Source: Verrucomicrobiia bacterium (GTDB taxonomy: Bacteria > Verrucomicrobiota > Verrucomicrobiae > Limisphaerales > UBA11358). From it: a stretch of DNA of 12,153 bases. The stretch is taken from positions 1 to 12,153 of the forward strand of contig JASHZU010000151.1 in assembly GCA_030042375.1 (NCBI GenBank), read 5' to 3'. How positions within the stretch are numbered: position 1 is the stretch's first letter; the number at the start of each line of letters is the position of its first letter. Below the pieces are notes generated by a model that was not told where the DNA came from, ran no database searches, and was given only the letters and a program-made list of their open reading frames with translations. Both the position numbers and the translations under genes were made by a program. Below, one piece after another: positions 5,862-12,153 of the stretch.

Positions 5862-6656
5862 TCATTTTAGTTTGCCGAAAAATTCCTCCGCCGTCCGGCA
5901 TGTGGCCGCGCTCAATTCTTCCAGCGGGCACATCTTCACCTGCGCCACCGTCTCGGAGATTTCTTTGACGTAGGCGGGCTCGCAACGCTTGCCGCGATAG
6001 GGCACCGGCGCAAGGTACGGACAATCCGTCTCCAGCATGAATTTGTCCAGCGGCGTCGCGGCGACGGTATCGCGGACGTTTTGTCCGTTCTTAAACGTGA
6101 CAATGCCGGTAAAACTGACCAGCGAGCCGATTTCCAAAACCTTTTTCATCCGCTCGACGTTCTCGCCAAAACAATGGAAAACCCCGCGGACTTTTCCGGC
6201 CAACGGCTTGAGCTGCGCGAGCGTGTCGTCAAACGAATCACGCTGGTGGATGATGCAGTTTAATCCAAATTCAATCGCGACTTCCATTTGTTGCTGGAAA
6301 ATCTCCGCCTGCCGCCGTTTATAAACTGCGTTTGCTTCCGGCGTTCCCGGCAGGTGATGATAATCCAACCCGGTTTCGCCGATGGCGACGACTTTGGGAT
6401 GTTTGGCCAGCTTGCGCAACGCAGGCCGTAAATCCTCCGGCGCTTTCGCCGCTTCGGTAGGATGCCAGCCGATGGCGGCATAAACGGTCGGAAATTTTTC
6501 GGCCAATTGGATCGCGCGCCGGCTGCTCTCCAGGCTCGTGCCGATGGAAATGGTTTTGGCAATACCCACCGCAGCCGCGCGGGCCATGACGTCATTCAAA
6601 TCCGGCGCGTAATCAGGATAATCCAGGTGCGCATGGGTGTCGAAAAACGTGGCCAT
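5862..6656 (-). CDS. tatD: TatD family 3'-5' DNase/metal-dependent hydrolase
   Basis: This is a canonical 264-residue TatD/YcfH protein with the metal ligands in place: FFDTHAHLD (His8, His10), AIGETGLDYH (Glu94), CIIHQRD (His137), GVFHCF (His161) and LETDCPYLAPVP (Asp211). Family members are cytoplasmic metal-dependent nucleases with 3'-5' exonuclease activity on single-stranded DNA and roles in repair and DNA fragmentation; a tRNA or other hydrolase role is possible for paralogues. ATG 6656 immediately precedes the conserved first strand and is 15 nt from the previous gene's stop codon. A distant superfamily relative lies at 3541-4341 in the same gene run, but the two share only the metal-binding framework. 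Confidence 0.94.
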   Translation of the reverse strand: MATFFDTHAHLDYPDYAPDLNDVMARAAAVGIAKTISIGTSLESSRRAIQLAEKFPTVYAAIGWHPTEAAKAPEDLRPALRKLAKHPKVVAIGETGLDYHHLPGTPEANAVYKRRQAEIFQQQMEVAIEFGLNCIIHQRDSFDDTLAQLKPLAGKVRGVFHCFGENVERMKKVLEIGSLVSFTGIVTFKNGQNVRDTVAATPLDKFMLETDCPYLAPVPYRGKRCEPAYVKEISETVAQVKMCPLEELSAATCRTAEEFFGKLK

Positions 6657-6671
6657 AACTGATCTGCAGCC

Positions 6672-8285
6672 TCACCGCGCGCGGGAAATTTTTTGCCCGG
6701 TGAGCGAAGCGATTTTATTTGAGATGGAATCTTTGCCTGGATAGTCCGGCGCTTCCTGCAGGAGCTGCTGATAATCCTGGACCGCTGCCGCCGTATTGCT
6801 TTGGGCCAGTAATTCCTGCGCCAGGGCCAGGCGAATGCGGATGCGCTGCTCCGGCGAGGGATTCAGCTTCAAAGCGTCCTGGTAGTATTCGACGGCAGCG
6901 TCAGGTTTGCCCTGGAAATCACAAATGTCCGCGAGCTTTTCAGTGAGCACGGCGCTGGTAGCGGTATCGGGAAGATTTTCCAGGAAATCCTCCAATTGAA
7001 CCAGCGGCGCGCCCTGGAGCCGGGCAACATTGACCAGGCGCAGATAGTACCATTCCACCAGCGGGCTATGTGCCTGTTGCAATTCCGCGGCTAATTCGTT
7101 CGGGCTTTTTTTAAAGGGACAATAAAGCGGGTCGCCAATCACCGTGGTTTGCCAGGAGATGGCCTGTTGCGCGGCCCAGGCCGCTTCGCCAAACGTAAAC
7201 TGGTTGAACGTCCAGCGCGCCAGGAAAAGCGCCACGTTGGGCGTAAATTGAATAGACGGCTCATTCACGCAACCCATCGTGCAGGTTGCCCCTTTAGCCA
7301 GCAGCGGCCCGCACCAGTTTTGGGTCGTGCTGCGCAGGGTAGTGGCGCTGAACGAATGCAAATGATACGCAAAAGCGCCGGGCATAAATTCAACCGTGGG
7401 CTGCGCGAACGGCCCGTTGGCGTCCTGGGCATACCAGCCGGCGTAAATGGCAATGTGGCTCATGGGAAAATCCGCCGGAAACGTATCGGGATTTTTATCG
7501 ACGACGGTTTCATAGCCAAGCTCGTCGCAAATTTTTGCCGCAGTCAAGATCCAATCGTCTCCCAATTGATATTTCGGGTCAGTAATGCCGCTGCCGCGCG
7601 CATCGAAATAAGCGCGGCCCCACAAGCCGGTTTGTTCCGCTTCCAGAGATTTTTTTACCAGCCCCATGGCAATGTCCGCCGAAGGACCGTCCAAACGCGT
7701 GACCAGCAGGATGCCGTTCGTGGGGCTGAGCATGTCCGCGTTGGTTGTCCCATAAACCCAATTGGCCATTGGGCCGGACAGGCGCATGTCCTTGTCCTCC
7801 AGCAGCGGCAGCCAGACCAGTTCCGAATCTACCGACGCGCTGTTTTCTTTAAATAAATCATCAACCGAAACCGTTTCCGGTTCGTTAATATTGGCATCAT
7901 TCGCAATTTTCAGCGGAACGCCGTAGCACAATACCGCATAACGGATTTTTGAGGCGATCACCGCGCGGACGACATGGCCGGGCACGCCTTTTTGCGACGG
8001 TATTCTTACCTTGCCAAATTTCCACAGGCCGTCGGCTTCCAGTTTGCGCGCCAGCGGCACCTGGAGCAAATCGTGAAAATCATCCCGCGAAATGGTTTCG
8101 CCCGTCGGCAGCGCGAACCCGTAAATTTGCGCATCCGGCACATCCCGCATCCGCGCGTAATAATCCGCCACGGCCTTGGATTCCGGCATGTTGCTGTTGT
8201 AAACCACCACAACTTCGTCCCCGCCCGCCTGTGCCAGCAGCGGCGCGAGGGCGACGAGTAAAATAGCGAACCTGGCTTTCATCAT
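6672..8285 (-). CDS. TIGR03790 family exported protein with C-terminal TPRs
   Basis: The 537-residue product starts MMKARFAILLVALAPLLAQA, a signal peptide with a likely cleavage after residue 20. The open frame extends to 8567, but that extra part overlaps the GH5 gene and precedes the signal peptide, so ATG 8285 is preferred (ATG 8282 is equally possible). The mature part begins with a Rossmann-like strand (EVVVVYNSNMPESKAVADYY), then GVPLKI, a NANINEPETVSVD region, LVTRLDGPS, a DARGSG motif, YAGWYA, and the conserved AYHLHSFSATTLR and ATCTMGCVNEP stretches typical of TIGR03790. The fold recalls peptidase C25-like proteins, but I cannot point to a proven catalytic pair. Residues 444-517 hold about two tetratricopeptide repeats, including GKPDAAVEYYQDALKLNPSP. 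The function of the family is not known. It lies 55 nt after the GH5 gene, and both are exported, which suggests a joint periplasmic or extracellular role. Confidence 0.85.
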   Translation of the reverse strand: MMKARFAILLVALAPLLAQAGGDEVVVVYNSNMPESKAVADYYARMRDVPDAQIYGFALPTGETISRDDFHDLLQVPLARKLEADGLWKFGKVRIPSQKGVPGHVVRAVIASKIRYAVLCYGVPLKIANDANINEPETVSVDDLFKENSASVDSELVWLPLLEDKDMRLSGPMANWVYGTTNADMLSPTNGILLVTRLDGPSADIAMGLVKKSLEAEQTGLWGRAYFDARGSGITDPKYQLGDDWILTAAKICDELGYETVVDKNPDTFPADFPMSHIAIYAGWYAQDANGPFAQPTVEFMPGAFAYHLHSFSATTLRSTTQNWCGPLLAKGATCTMGCVNEPSIQFTPNVALFLARWTFNQFTFGEAAWAAQQAISWQTTVIGDPLYCPFKKSPNELAAELQQAHSPLVEWYYLRLVNVARLQGAPLVQLEDFLENLPDTATSAVLTEKLADICDFQGKPDAAVEYYQDALKLNPSPEQRIRIRLALAQELLAQSNTAAAVQDYQQLLQEAPDYPGKDSISNKIASLTGQKISRAR

Positions 8286-8340
8286 GCTTTGTATTTGACT
8301 TTGGCCCCGGTGAAACGTTGGAAAAATGTTGCGCATTGGT

Positions 8341-9504
8341 TTAACTTCCGAAGAGTGCTTCGTGCATGCCGGCCACCGGCTGGCCGTTCTTTTTATCCCA
8401 ATAGTGAAAACCGGAACTCCAATCCCAGATGGCCCAGCCAATTCCTTCTTCGTCGAGCGCGTGGCGGAAAGCGGCATAAAAGCGGGCGCGCGATTCAGGG
8501 TCAGCTTTCGTATAAGCGCCAAATTCCCCCAAATGGATGGGCCGGCCGTAATAATCCGACCATGCACGGCAATATTTCAAACTTCCTTCAAACGCAATCG
8601 GACTGCTGGGATTTTGTTCGGTTGGCAATGTGTTGTAGCGCTGAATCCAATCGCTCATTTCCTTGGGTAGATCGAGCGACGGGTCCGGCACCAGCGGCGT
8701 GGCCGGCGGCCCGGGGAATTGAATGCCCGTGACGCTGGGCAGATGTGTCCAACCGGCGCCCTGATGGGTAAAATAAAAGGGCTCATAACAATGCACCGAA
8801 ACAATCACATTGTTATCCGGCGGCAGAACGAGGTTTTTCAATTGCCGAATCCCGCCCCAGTCTCCGGGCTCGACAAAAATCGTCCGGTCGGGATTGCTCC
8901 GGCGGATTTCTGCAATCGCGCGGGCATAAATCGGGTTCATGGCCGCGGTGGTGGCGTTCACGTGAGGTTCGTTGTCCAATTCGAACGCCAGTTGCCGCGG
9001 GAAATTTTTATAATGGACGGCGATTTGCTTCCAGATTTTTAAAAATTCATCGGTCGTTCCCGCCGGGTCCTGGTCTAATTCATCGAAATGATGGATGTTA
9101 ATCATCACGGCCAACCCGGCCGCGAGCGCATTGGTGACAGCGAAATCCACCCGGGAAAAAATTTCCGGGGATAGCGTGAAATCCGGCGCCGGCCCGGCGT
9201 AATGCTGCCAGCCCACCGGCACGCGCACATGGTCGAACCCTTCATGCTTCATGATGGCAAATTCAGAGGCAGACACCCTTACCCCAAAATCCTGATCCGG
9301 CGGCACTTCCAGATAATTTCCCAGGTTTGCCCCTCGCATGAACAGCTTGGCCGCGCGCCAGGCAGGCGAATCAAAATTGGTCAGCCGTTGCATCTGCGGC
9401 GGATTCGAGGGCTTGAACGCTTCGCCGTTGTCAGCCTGCGCGGCAAGCCGCTCAGCCGTCAATAGCACCATGACGAATGTCAAAGAGGCTAAAATAGTTT
9501 TCAT
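8341..9504 (-). CDS. Glycoside hydrolase family 5 (cellulase-like), exported
   Basis: The 387-residue protein has a signal peptide (residues 1-23, ending LAAQA) and a complete (beta/alpha)8 GH5 domain. Visible landmarks are RGANLGNYLE (57-66), the HVRVPVGW strand (92-99), MINIHHFDEL (134-143), the acid/base Glu179 in ELDNEPH, HCYEP (238-242), and the nucleophile Glu327 in IHLGEFGAY, followed by WAIWDWSSGFHYWD (357-370) that shapes the substrate subsites. It would retain anomeric configuration and cleave beta-1,4-linked glucan, mannan or a similar polysaccharide outside the cytoplasm; subfamily and substrate cannot be fixed by eye. No carbohydrate-binding module is attached. ATG 9504 lies 3 nt after the stop codon of the upstream MBL gene, so translation is probably coupled. 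The C-terminus ends soon after the last helix, with no sorting signal. Confidence 0.93.
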   Translation of the reverse strand: MKTILASLTFVMVLLTAERLAAQADNGEAFKPSNPPQMQRLTNFDSPAWRAAKLFMRGANLGNYLEVPPDQDFGVRVSASEFAIMKHEGFDHVRVPVGWQHYAGPAPDFTLSPEIFSRVDFAVTNALAAGLAVMINIHHFDELDQDPAGTTDEFLKIWKQIAVHYKNFPRQLAFELDNEPHVNATTAAMNPIYARAIAEIRRSNPDRTIFVEPGDWGGIRQLKNLVLPPDNNVIVSVHCYEPFYFTHQGAGWTHLPSVTGIQFPGPPATPLVPDPSLDLPKEMSDWIQRYNTLPTEQNPSSPIAFEGSLKYCRAWSDYYGRPIHLGEFGAYTKADPESRARFYAAFRHALDEEGIGWAIWDWSSGFHYWDKKNGQPVAGMHEALFGS

Positions 9505-9507
9505 AGA

Positions 9508-10299
9508 TTAAATGGCTCCATCACTGGCCACTTTAAGCCCGTCCCAGGCAAACCACACGCCGTCGGGCAATTCCGCTTGCGCTTTGTCATGGTCATAATC
9601 ATGCGTCAGATGAGTGAAATACGTCCGCGGTGCGGCGATGCGGCGCGCTGCGGTGAGCGCTTCGTCCAAATTCATGTGCGTCGGGTGCGGTTTCGGGCGC
9701 AACGCATCCAGCACGGCGACTTCTACGCCGCGCACCTTTTCCAGCGCGTCGGCGGGGATTTCTTTGCAATCGCTCAAATACGCCAAGCGCTTCTTTTTAT
9801 TTTGGATAAACAAATAACCGTTCGTCGTGATCGAACCGTGCGGGAGCGGCAGGGGAATAATCTCCAAATCGCCCAGCGTGAACGGTCCATTAACAATATG
9901 CGGTTCGGGATGAAAATAGCCCTTGGAAATGGGCCGGCCATCGAACGCATAAATGAACACGCGCTTCACGTTTTCCATCGTTTCCGCGTTGGCATAGATG
10001 GGCAGCGGTCCCGCGCGCAAATCGCAAAAGCGCCGGCAATCGTCCAGCCCCATCACATGGTCGGCATGCGGATGTGTCAGGACGACCGCGTCCAGCCAGT
10101 TGATTTTCTCGCGCAGGCATTGCAGGCGAAATTCCGGTGTCGTGTCCACCACCAGTTTCACCTGGTCCGTGGCCACGTAAATGGCCGGGCGCGTGCGCCA
10201 GTTCTTGGGATTGGCGAGGAATTCCGGCGGATATTCCTTGCCGATCACCGGCACGCCCTGCGACGTTCCGCTGCCCAAAAATGTAAATTCAAACGCCAT
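9508..10299 (-). CDS. MBL-fold metallo-hydrolase, PhnP-like
   Basis: The 263-residue product starts [18 protein letters not shown] and carries the metallo-beta-lactamase motif THPHADH (residues 75-81), with further likely ligands at His154 (LPHGS), Asp177 (YLSDCKE) and His230 ([10 protein letters not shown]). This pattern matches the PhnP/COG1235 group: binuclear-metal phosphodiesterases acting on small phosphodiesters such as cyclic ribose phosphates, or on nucleotides. No phn or other phosphonate gene is present, so the PhnP label denotes family and not pathway. The reading frame stays open to 10386, but residues before MAFEFTF are not family-like and ATG 10299 abuts the first strand. No Shine-Dalgarno is visible. 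It heads the minus-strand run and is divergent from hicA across 112 bp. Confidence 0.88.
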   Translation of the reverse strand: MAFEFTFLGSGTSQGVPVIGKEYPPEFLANPKNWRTRPAIYVATDQVKLVVDTTPEFRLQCLREKINWLDAVVLTHPHADHVMGLDDCRRFCDLRAGPLPIYANAETMENVKRVFIYAFDGRPISKGYFHPEPHIVNGPFTLGDLEIIPLPLPHGSITTNGYLFIQNKKKRLAYLSDCKEIPADALEKVRGVEVAVLDALRPKPHPTHMNLDEALTAARRIAAPRTYFTHLTHDYDHDKAQAELPDGVWFAWDGLKVASDGAI

Positions 10300-10373
10300 G
10301 CGATTTTTAAAGTAGCAGAACAGCGGATTTCGGCGAATGAAAATGATTTTGGAGAAACATGGAAGCAGGCGAA

Positions 10374-10402
10374 TTGACGCCCGCACTGATGAATGGTATT
10401 AA
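10374..10402 (+). promoter_or_regulatory. Sigma-70-type promoter of hicAB
   Basis: TTGACG (10374-10379), a 17-nt spacer and TATTAA (10397-10402) form a well-spaced promoter. Transcription should start near 10409, only about 3 nt before the hicA ATG at 10412, implying a near-leaderless message. An 8-bp palindrome CATGCATG (10407-10414) covers the expected start site and the ATG; it could be an operator, which is speculation. Confidence 0.55.
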
Positions 10403-10411
10403 ATAACATGC

Positions 10412-10612
10412 ATGCCGCGAAAGATTCGCCAGTTGGTTGCGGACCTGGAACGCGCCGGCTTTGGCTTAACGCCCGGTGGAAAAGGTTCGCACCGCAAATT
10501 TCGGCATCCGCAATATGCAGGCGCGGTTATTTTGAGCGGCAGAGATGGCGATGACGCGCACCATTATCAGGAAAAACAAGTCCGTAACGCCATACGCGAA
10601 GTAACAAAATGA
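10412..10612 (+). CDS. hicA: HicA family mRNA interferase toxin
   Basis: This 66-residue protein has the HicA double-stranded-RNA-binding-like fold pattern: PRKIRQLVADLERAGF as the first helix, then GGKGSHRKFRHP with the catalytic His27 in the GSH motif, and a strand 'AVILSGR'. HicA cleaves mRNA and tmRNA in a ribosome-independent way and is held inactive by HicB. The start ATG 10412 is followed directly by the conserved region, has no Shine-Dalgarno and lies just after a good promoter. The stop codon overlaps the hicB start by 4 nt (ATGA). All expected features are present, so the toxin looks intact. Confidence 0.9.
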   Translation: MPRKIRQLVADLERAGFGLTPGGKGSHRKFRHPQYAGAVILSGRDGDDAHHYQEKQVRNAIREVTK

Positions 10613-10845
10613 AAGCCGAAGACCGTTACCTGAAATTCGTATTGTGGAGCGACGACGATAACTGTTATGTCGGTTATTGCCCCGATCTGTTTCCGTGGGG
10701 TGGCGTGTGCCACGGCTCAAAAGAAGAAGGAACTTACGCCGAACTGTGCGCTTTGGTACGTGAAGAAATTGAGGAATTGCGGAAAGCCGGTAAAGAAATC
10801 CCGGTTGCTTCCACTCGCGCCATGCGAGAAGCTGTAATGGTTTAG
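10609..10845 (+). CDS. hicB: HicB family antitoxin
   Basis: The 78-residue protein has the partial RNase H fold seen in HicB: a first strand (LKFVLWSDDDN), then YVGYCPDLFPWGGVCHGSKE corresponding to the family's 'GY...PDLPG....G.T' motif, and a helix (AELCALVREEIEELRKAGKE). It should bind and block HicA. The C-terminal part after IPVAS is only about 14 residues, too short for the helix-turn-helix or ribbon-helix-helix domain that many longer HicB proteins use to repress their promoter, so autoregulation here may be weak or work differently. It overlaps hicA by 4 nt, which ensures coupled translation. Confidence 0.88.
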   Translation: MKAEDRYLKFVLWSDDDNCYVGYCPDLFPWGGVCHGSKEEGTYAELCALVREEIEELRKAGKEIPVASTRAMREAVMV

Positions 10846-10860
10846 TCCTATTGCCGTCAC

Positions 10861-10893
10861 TTCAAAAAACTTTTCCCCTTTCATTTTTTTGAA
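10861..10893 (+). terminator. AT-rich inverted repeat after hicB, possible weak terminator
   Basis: TTCAAAAAA (10861-10869) and TTTTTTGAA (10885-10893) are perfect 9-bp inverted copies separated by 15 nt, lying 15 nt after the hicB stop codon. The stem has one G-C pair and would be weak, so real termination is doubtful. Its right arm overlaps the TTG at 10889 and the proposed -35 of the next gene. Confidence 0.25.
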
Positions 10894-10917
10894 AGTGCGG
10901 CAGAGTTGGTTTATCAA
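10889..10917 (+). promoter_or_regulatory. Possible promoter of the downstream MBL gene
   Basis: TTGAAA (10889-10894), a 17-nt spacer and TATCAA (10912-10917) give a moderate sigma-70 match. Transcription would begin near 10924, about 7 nt before the preferred TTG start at 10931. The -10 matches at only four of six positions, so this is tentative. Confidence 0.3.
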
Positions 10918-10930
10918 AGTTGCAACCACC

Positions 10931-11770
10931 TTGAAGTTCTGGGGCGCGCGCGGTTCGATTCCCACTCCGGGACCGCACACCGTGCGCTATGGCGGCAATA
11001 CGTCCTGTTTGGAAATCCGGAGCGGCGGCGAAATCATCATCCTCGATGCCGGCACCGGCTTGCGCGGCCTCGGCAACGCGCTCACGACGGAATTTAAGAA
11101 ACGCCCGCTGCATCTCACGATGCTCATCACGCATACGCACTGGGACCATATCCAGGGCCTGCCGTTTTTTGCGCCCATCTACAATCCGCTCTGCCGCCTG
11201 CGCCTGCTGTGCAGCGAAGGCGCGCGCACCGGCCTCATCAACGCCCTCACCGGCCAGATGGAAAGCACTTACTTTCCCGTACCGTTTTCCGAACTGCCCA
11301 GCAACATCGAGATCGAGGAACTTCACAATCACAGCTTCACCATCGGCCAACTGGGCATCCGCACCCTCCGCGCCAATCATCCGGGCAATTGCGTCGGCTA
11401 TCGCCTGCTCGCGCCGGACGGGCTCATCACTTTTTTCCCGGACACCGAGCCGCGTCCGGGGCGCGATTTGGAGATGATTGATTTCGTCCGCGATTCGGAC
11501 GCACTCATCCTCGATTCCCAATACACCGCCGCCCAGTACAAACAACACATCGGCTGGGGGCATGGCTGCGTGGATGATTCCGTGGCGCTGGCGATTGCCG
11601 CCAACGCGAAAAAGCTCTGGCTCTTTCATCATGACCCGGATCGCAGTGACAAAGAACTCGACGCGCTTTTAAAACATGCCCGCAAGCTCGCCGCCGCTGG
11701 CAAATCAAAATTGCAAGTGGACGCCGCGCGCGAAGGATTAACCATCCAATTACAGGCCAATCCTAAGTAG
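10931..11770 (+). CDS. MBL-fold metallo-hydrolase (beta-lactamase superfamily)
   Basis: The product (279 residues from TTG 10931) opens KFWGARGSIPTPG and RYGGNTSC, typical of a bacterial MBL-fold group with the 'GTRGS.P.PG' start. It has ILDAGTG, then the metal motif THTHWDH (His68, His70, Asp72, His73), ANHPGNCVGY (His150), ILDSQYT (Asp195) and FHHDP (His233/His234). The set is complete for a two-metal hydrolase resembling phosphoribosyl cyclic phosphodiesterase or ribonuclease Z-type enzymes; the substrate is not identifiable. The start is uncertain: the frame also has GTG 10895 and TTG 10889 and no ATG. I prefer TTG 10931 because it begins at the conserved strand, and 10889 lies in an inverted repeat. 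No Shine-Dalgarno precedes any of them. The gene converges on pckG with 10 nt between stop codons. Confidence 0.85.
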   Translation: MKFWGARGSIPTPGPHTVRYGGNTSCLEIRSGGEIIILDAGTGLRGLGNALTTEFKKRPLHLTMLITHTHWDHIQGLPFFAPIYNPLCRLRLLCSEGARTGLINALTGQMESTYFPVPFSELPSNIEIEELHNHSFTIGQLGIRTLRANHPGNCVGYRLLAPDGLITFFPDTEPRPGRDLEMIDFVRDSDALILDSQYTAAQYKQHIGWGHGCVDDSVALAIAANAKKLWLFHHDPDRSDKELDALLKHARKLAAAGKSKLQVDAAREGLTIQLQANPK

Positions 11771-11780
11771 GATGCTGCCG

Positions 11781-12153
11781 CTACAATCGCTTGCGCAGTT
11801 TTTCCAATTCGTCGCTCAAGGCTTTCGGCAAATGGCTGCCGAACTTCGCGTAATTGGCTTCGATATCCGCCACTTCTTTCTTCCAGCCCGCAACGTCCAC
11901 GGCCAGCAATTCTTCCGCGCTGGCCGCAGGTAAATTCAGGCCGGACACGTCCAGGGCATCGGGTGCGGGCACATTGCCGATGGGCGTCTGGCGCGCTTTG
12001 CCCGTGCCTTCCACACGCTCGGAAATCCATTTGAGCACGCGGCTGTTTTCGCCGAAGCCGGGCCAGAGATATTTTCCATCCGCGCCTTTGCGAAACCAGT
12101 TCACGAAATAAACTTTTGGCCGGCGCGCCGGGTCCGTGCGCTGGGCAAAGGAA
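11781..12153 (-). CDS. pckG: Phosphoenolpyruvate carboxykinase (GTP), C-terminal part (5' end outside window)
   Basis: The last 123 codons show VYFVNWFRK, then KYLWPGFGENSRVLKWI, the conserved nucleotide-binding region near the C-terminus of GTP-dependent PEP carboxykinase. This is unlike the ATP-dependent type, which is unrelated in this region. The protein converts oxaloacetate and GTP to PEP, CO2 and GDP, a cytoplasmic step of gluconeogenesis and anaplerosis. The tail, EELLAVDVAGWKKEVADIEA and on to KALSDELEKLRKRL, is the usual helical end. The stop is TAG (11783-11781). The catalytic core and start lie past the right edge. Confidence 0.93.
   Translation of the reverse strand, partial: SFAQRTDPARRPKVYFVNWFRKGADGKYLWPGFGENSRVLKWISERVEGTGKARQTPIGNVPAPDALDVSGLNLPAASAEELLAVDVAGWKKEVADIEANYAKFGSHLPKALSDELEKLRKRL

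Noticed and set aside
8286..8567. A 94-codon N-terminal extension of the TIGR03790 protein
   Set aside because: It would overlap the GH5 coding region and place the signal peptide in the middle of the protein.
9577..10377. A 266-codon plus-strand open frame antisense to the PhnP-like gene
   Set aside because: Same reasoning: Arg/His-rich translation without recognisable motifs, against a complete MBL signature on the minus strand.
10862..11632. A 256-codon minus-strand open frame antisense to the second MBL gene
   Set aside because: Composition is typical of a shadow frame, and the plus strand encodes the full HxHxDH enzyme.
11771..11780. A bidirectional terminator between the second MBL gene and pckG
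   Set aside because: Only 10 nt separate the stop codons and they form no hairpin.

Overview
The window reads as chromosomal DNA of a Verrucomicrobiota bacterium, probably from the Pedosphaera/Limisphaera side. The grounds are family resemblance: an exported protein beginning with the 'GTAF.YQGQL' type of domain common in that group, a TIGR03790-family exported protein, an EboB-like TatD protein, a 23S-IVP four-helix protein and GTP-type PEP carboxykinase. The taxonomic call is inference. Base composition looks even and moderately GC-rich, and no integrase, transposase, phage or CRISPR genes are visible.

Layout: 1-1335 (minus) is the N-terminal part of Lon protease, running off the left edge. 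1543-3471 (plus) is a secreted protein ending in seven related repeats that probably form a beta-propeller. From 10299 back to 3541 eight genes lie on the minus strand with short gaps, and probably form one or two operons. In transcription order they are: PhnP-like metallo-beta-lactamase-fold hydrolase, GH5 glycoside hydrolase, TIGR03790 protein with C-terminal TPRs, TatD, alpha/beta hydrolase, a conserved-looking 85-residue protein, a 23S-IVP/S23-like four-helix protein, and an EboB-like TatD-superfamily hydrolase. On the plus strand 10412-10845 is a hicA-hicB toxin-antitoxin pair with its own promoter, followed by a second MBL-fold hydrolase (10931-11770). This converges on the C-terminal part of pckG (11781-12153, minus), which runs off the right edge.

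The most unusual structure is around 3477-4772. The four-helix (IVP) gene sits between two 29-nt arrays of a degenerate GTTGATN heptamer in inverted orientation (25/29 identical after reverse complementing). One array abuts its stop codon and the other supplies the first bases of its Shine-Dalgarno sequence, so the unit 4345-4772 looks like a small self-contained cassette dropped between the 85-residue gene and the EboB-like gene. A second, decayed copy (array plus the last 12 codons and stop of the same gene) lies at 3477-3544, directly after the EboB-like gene, whose stop codon falls inside it. The EboB-like gene is thus bracketed by 68-bp direct repeats (59/68 identical). This layout resembles the 23S rRNA intervening sequences for which the family is named, but in an ordinary protein operon.

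Three plus-strand genes (1543, 10412, 10931) have promoter-like -35/-10 pairs ending only 7-13 nt before the start codon and no Shine-Dalgarno sequence, suggesting leaderless or near-leaderless transcripts.
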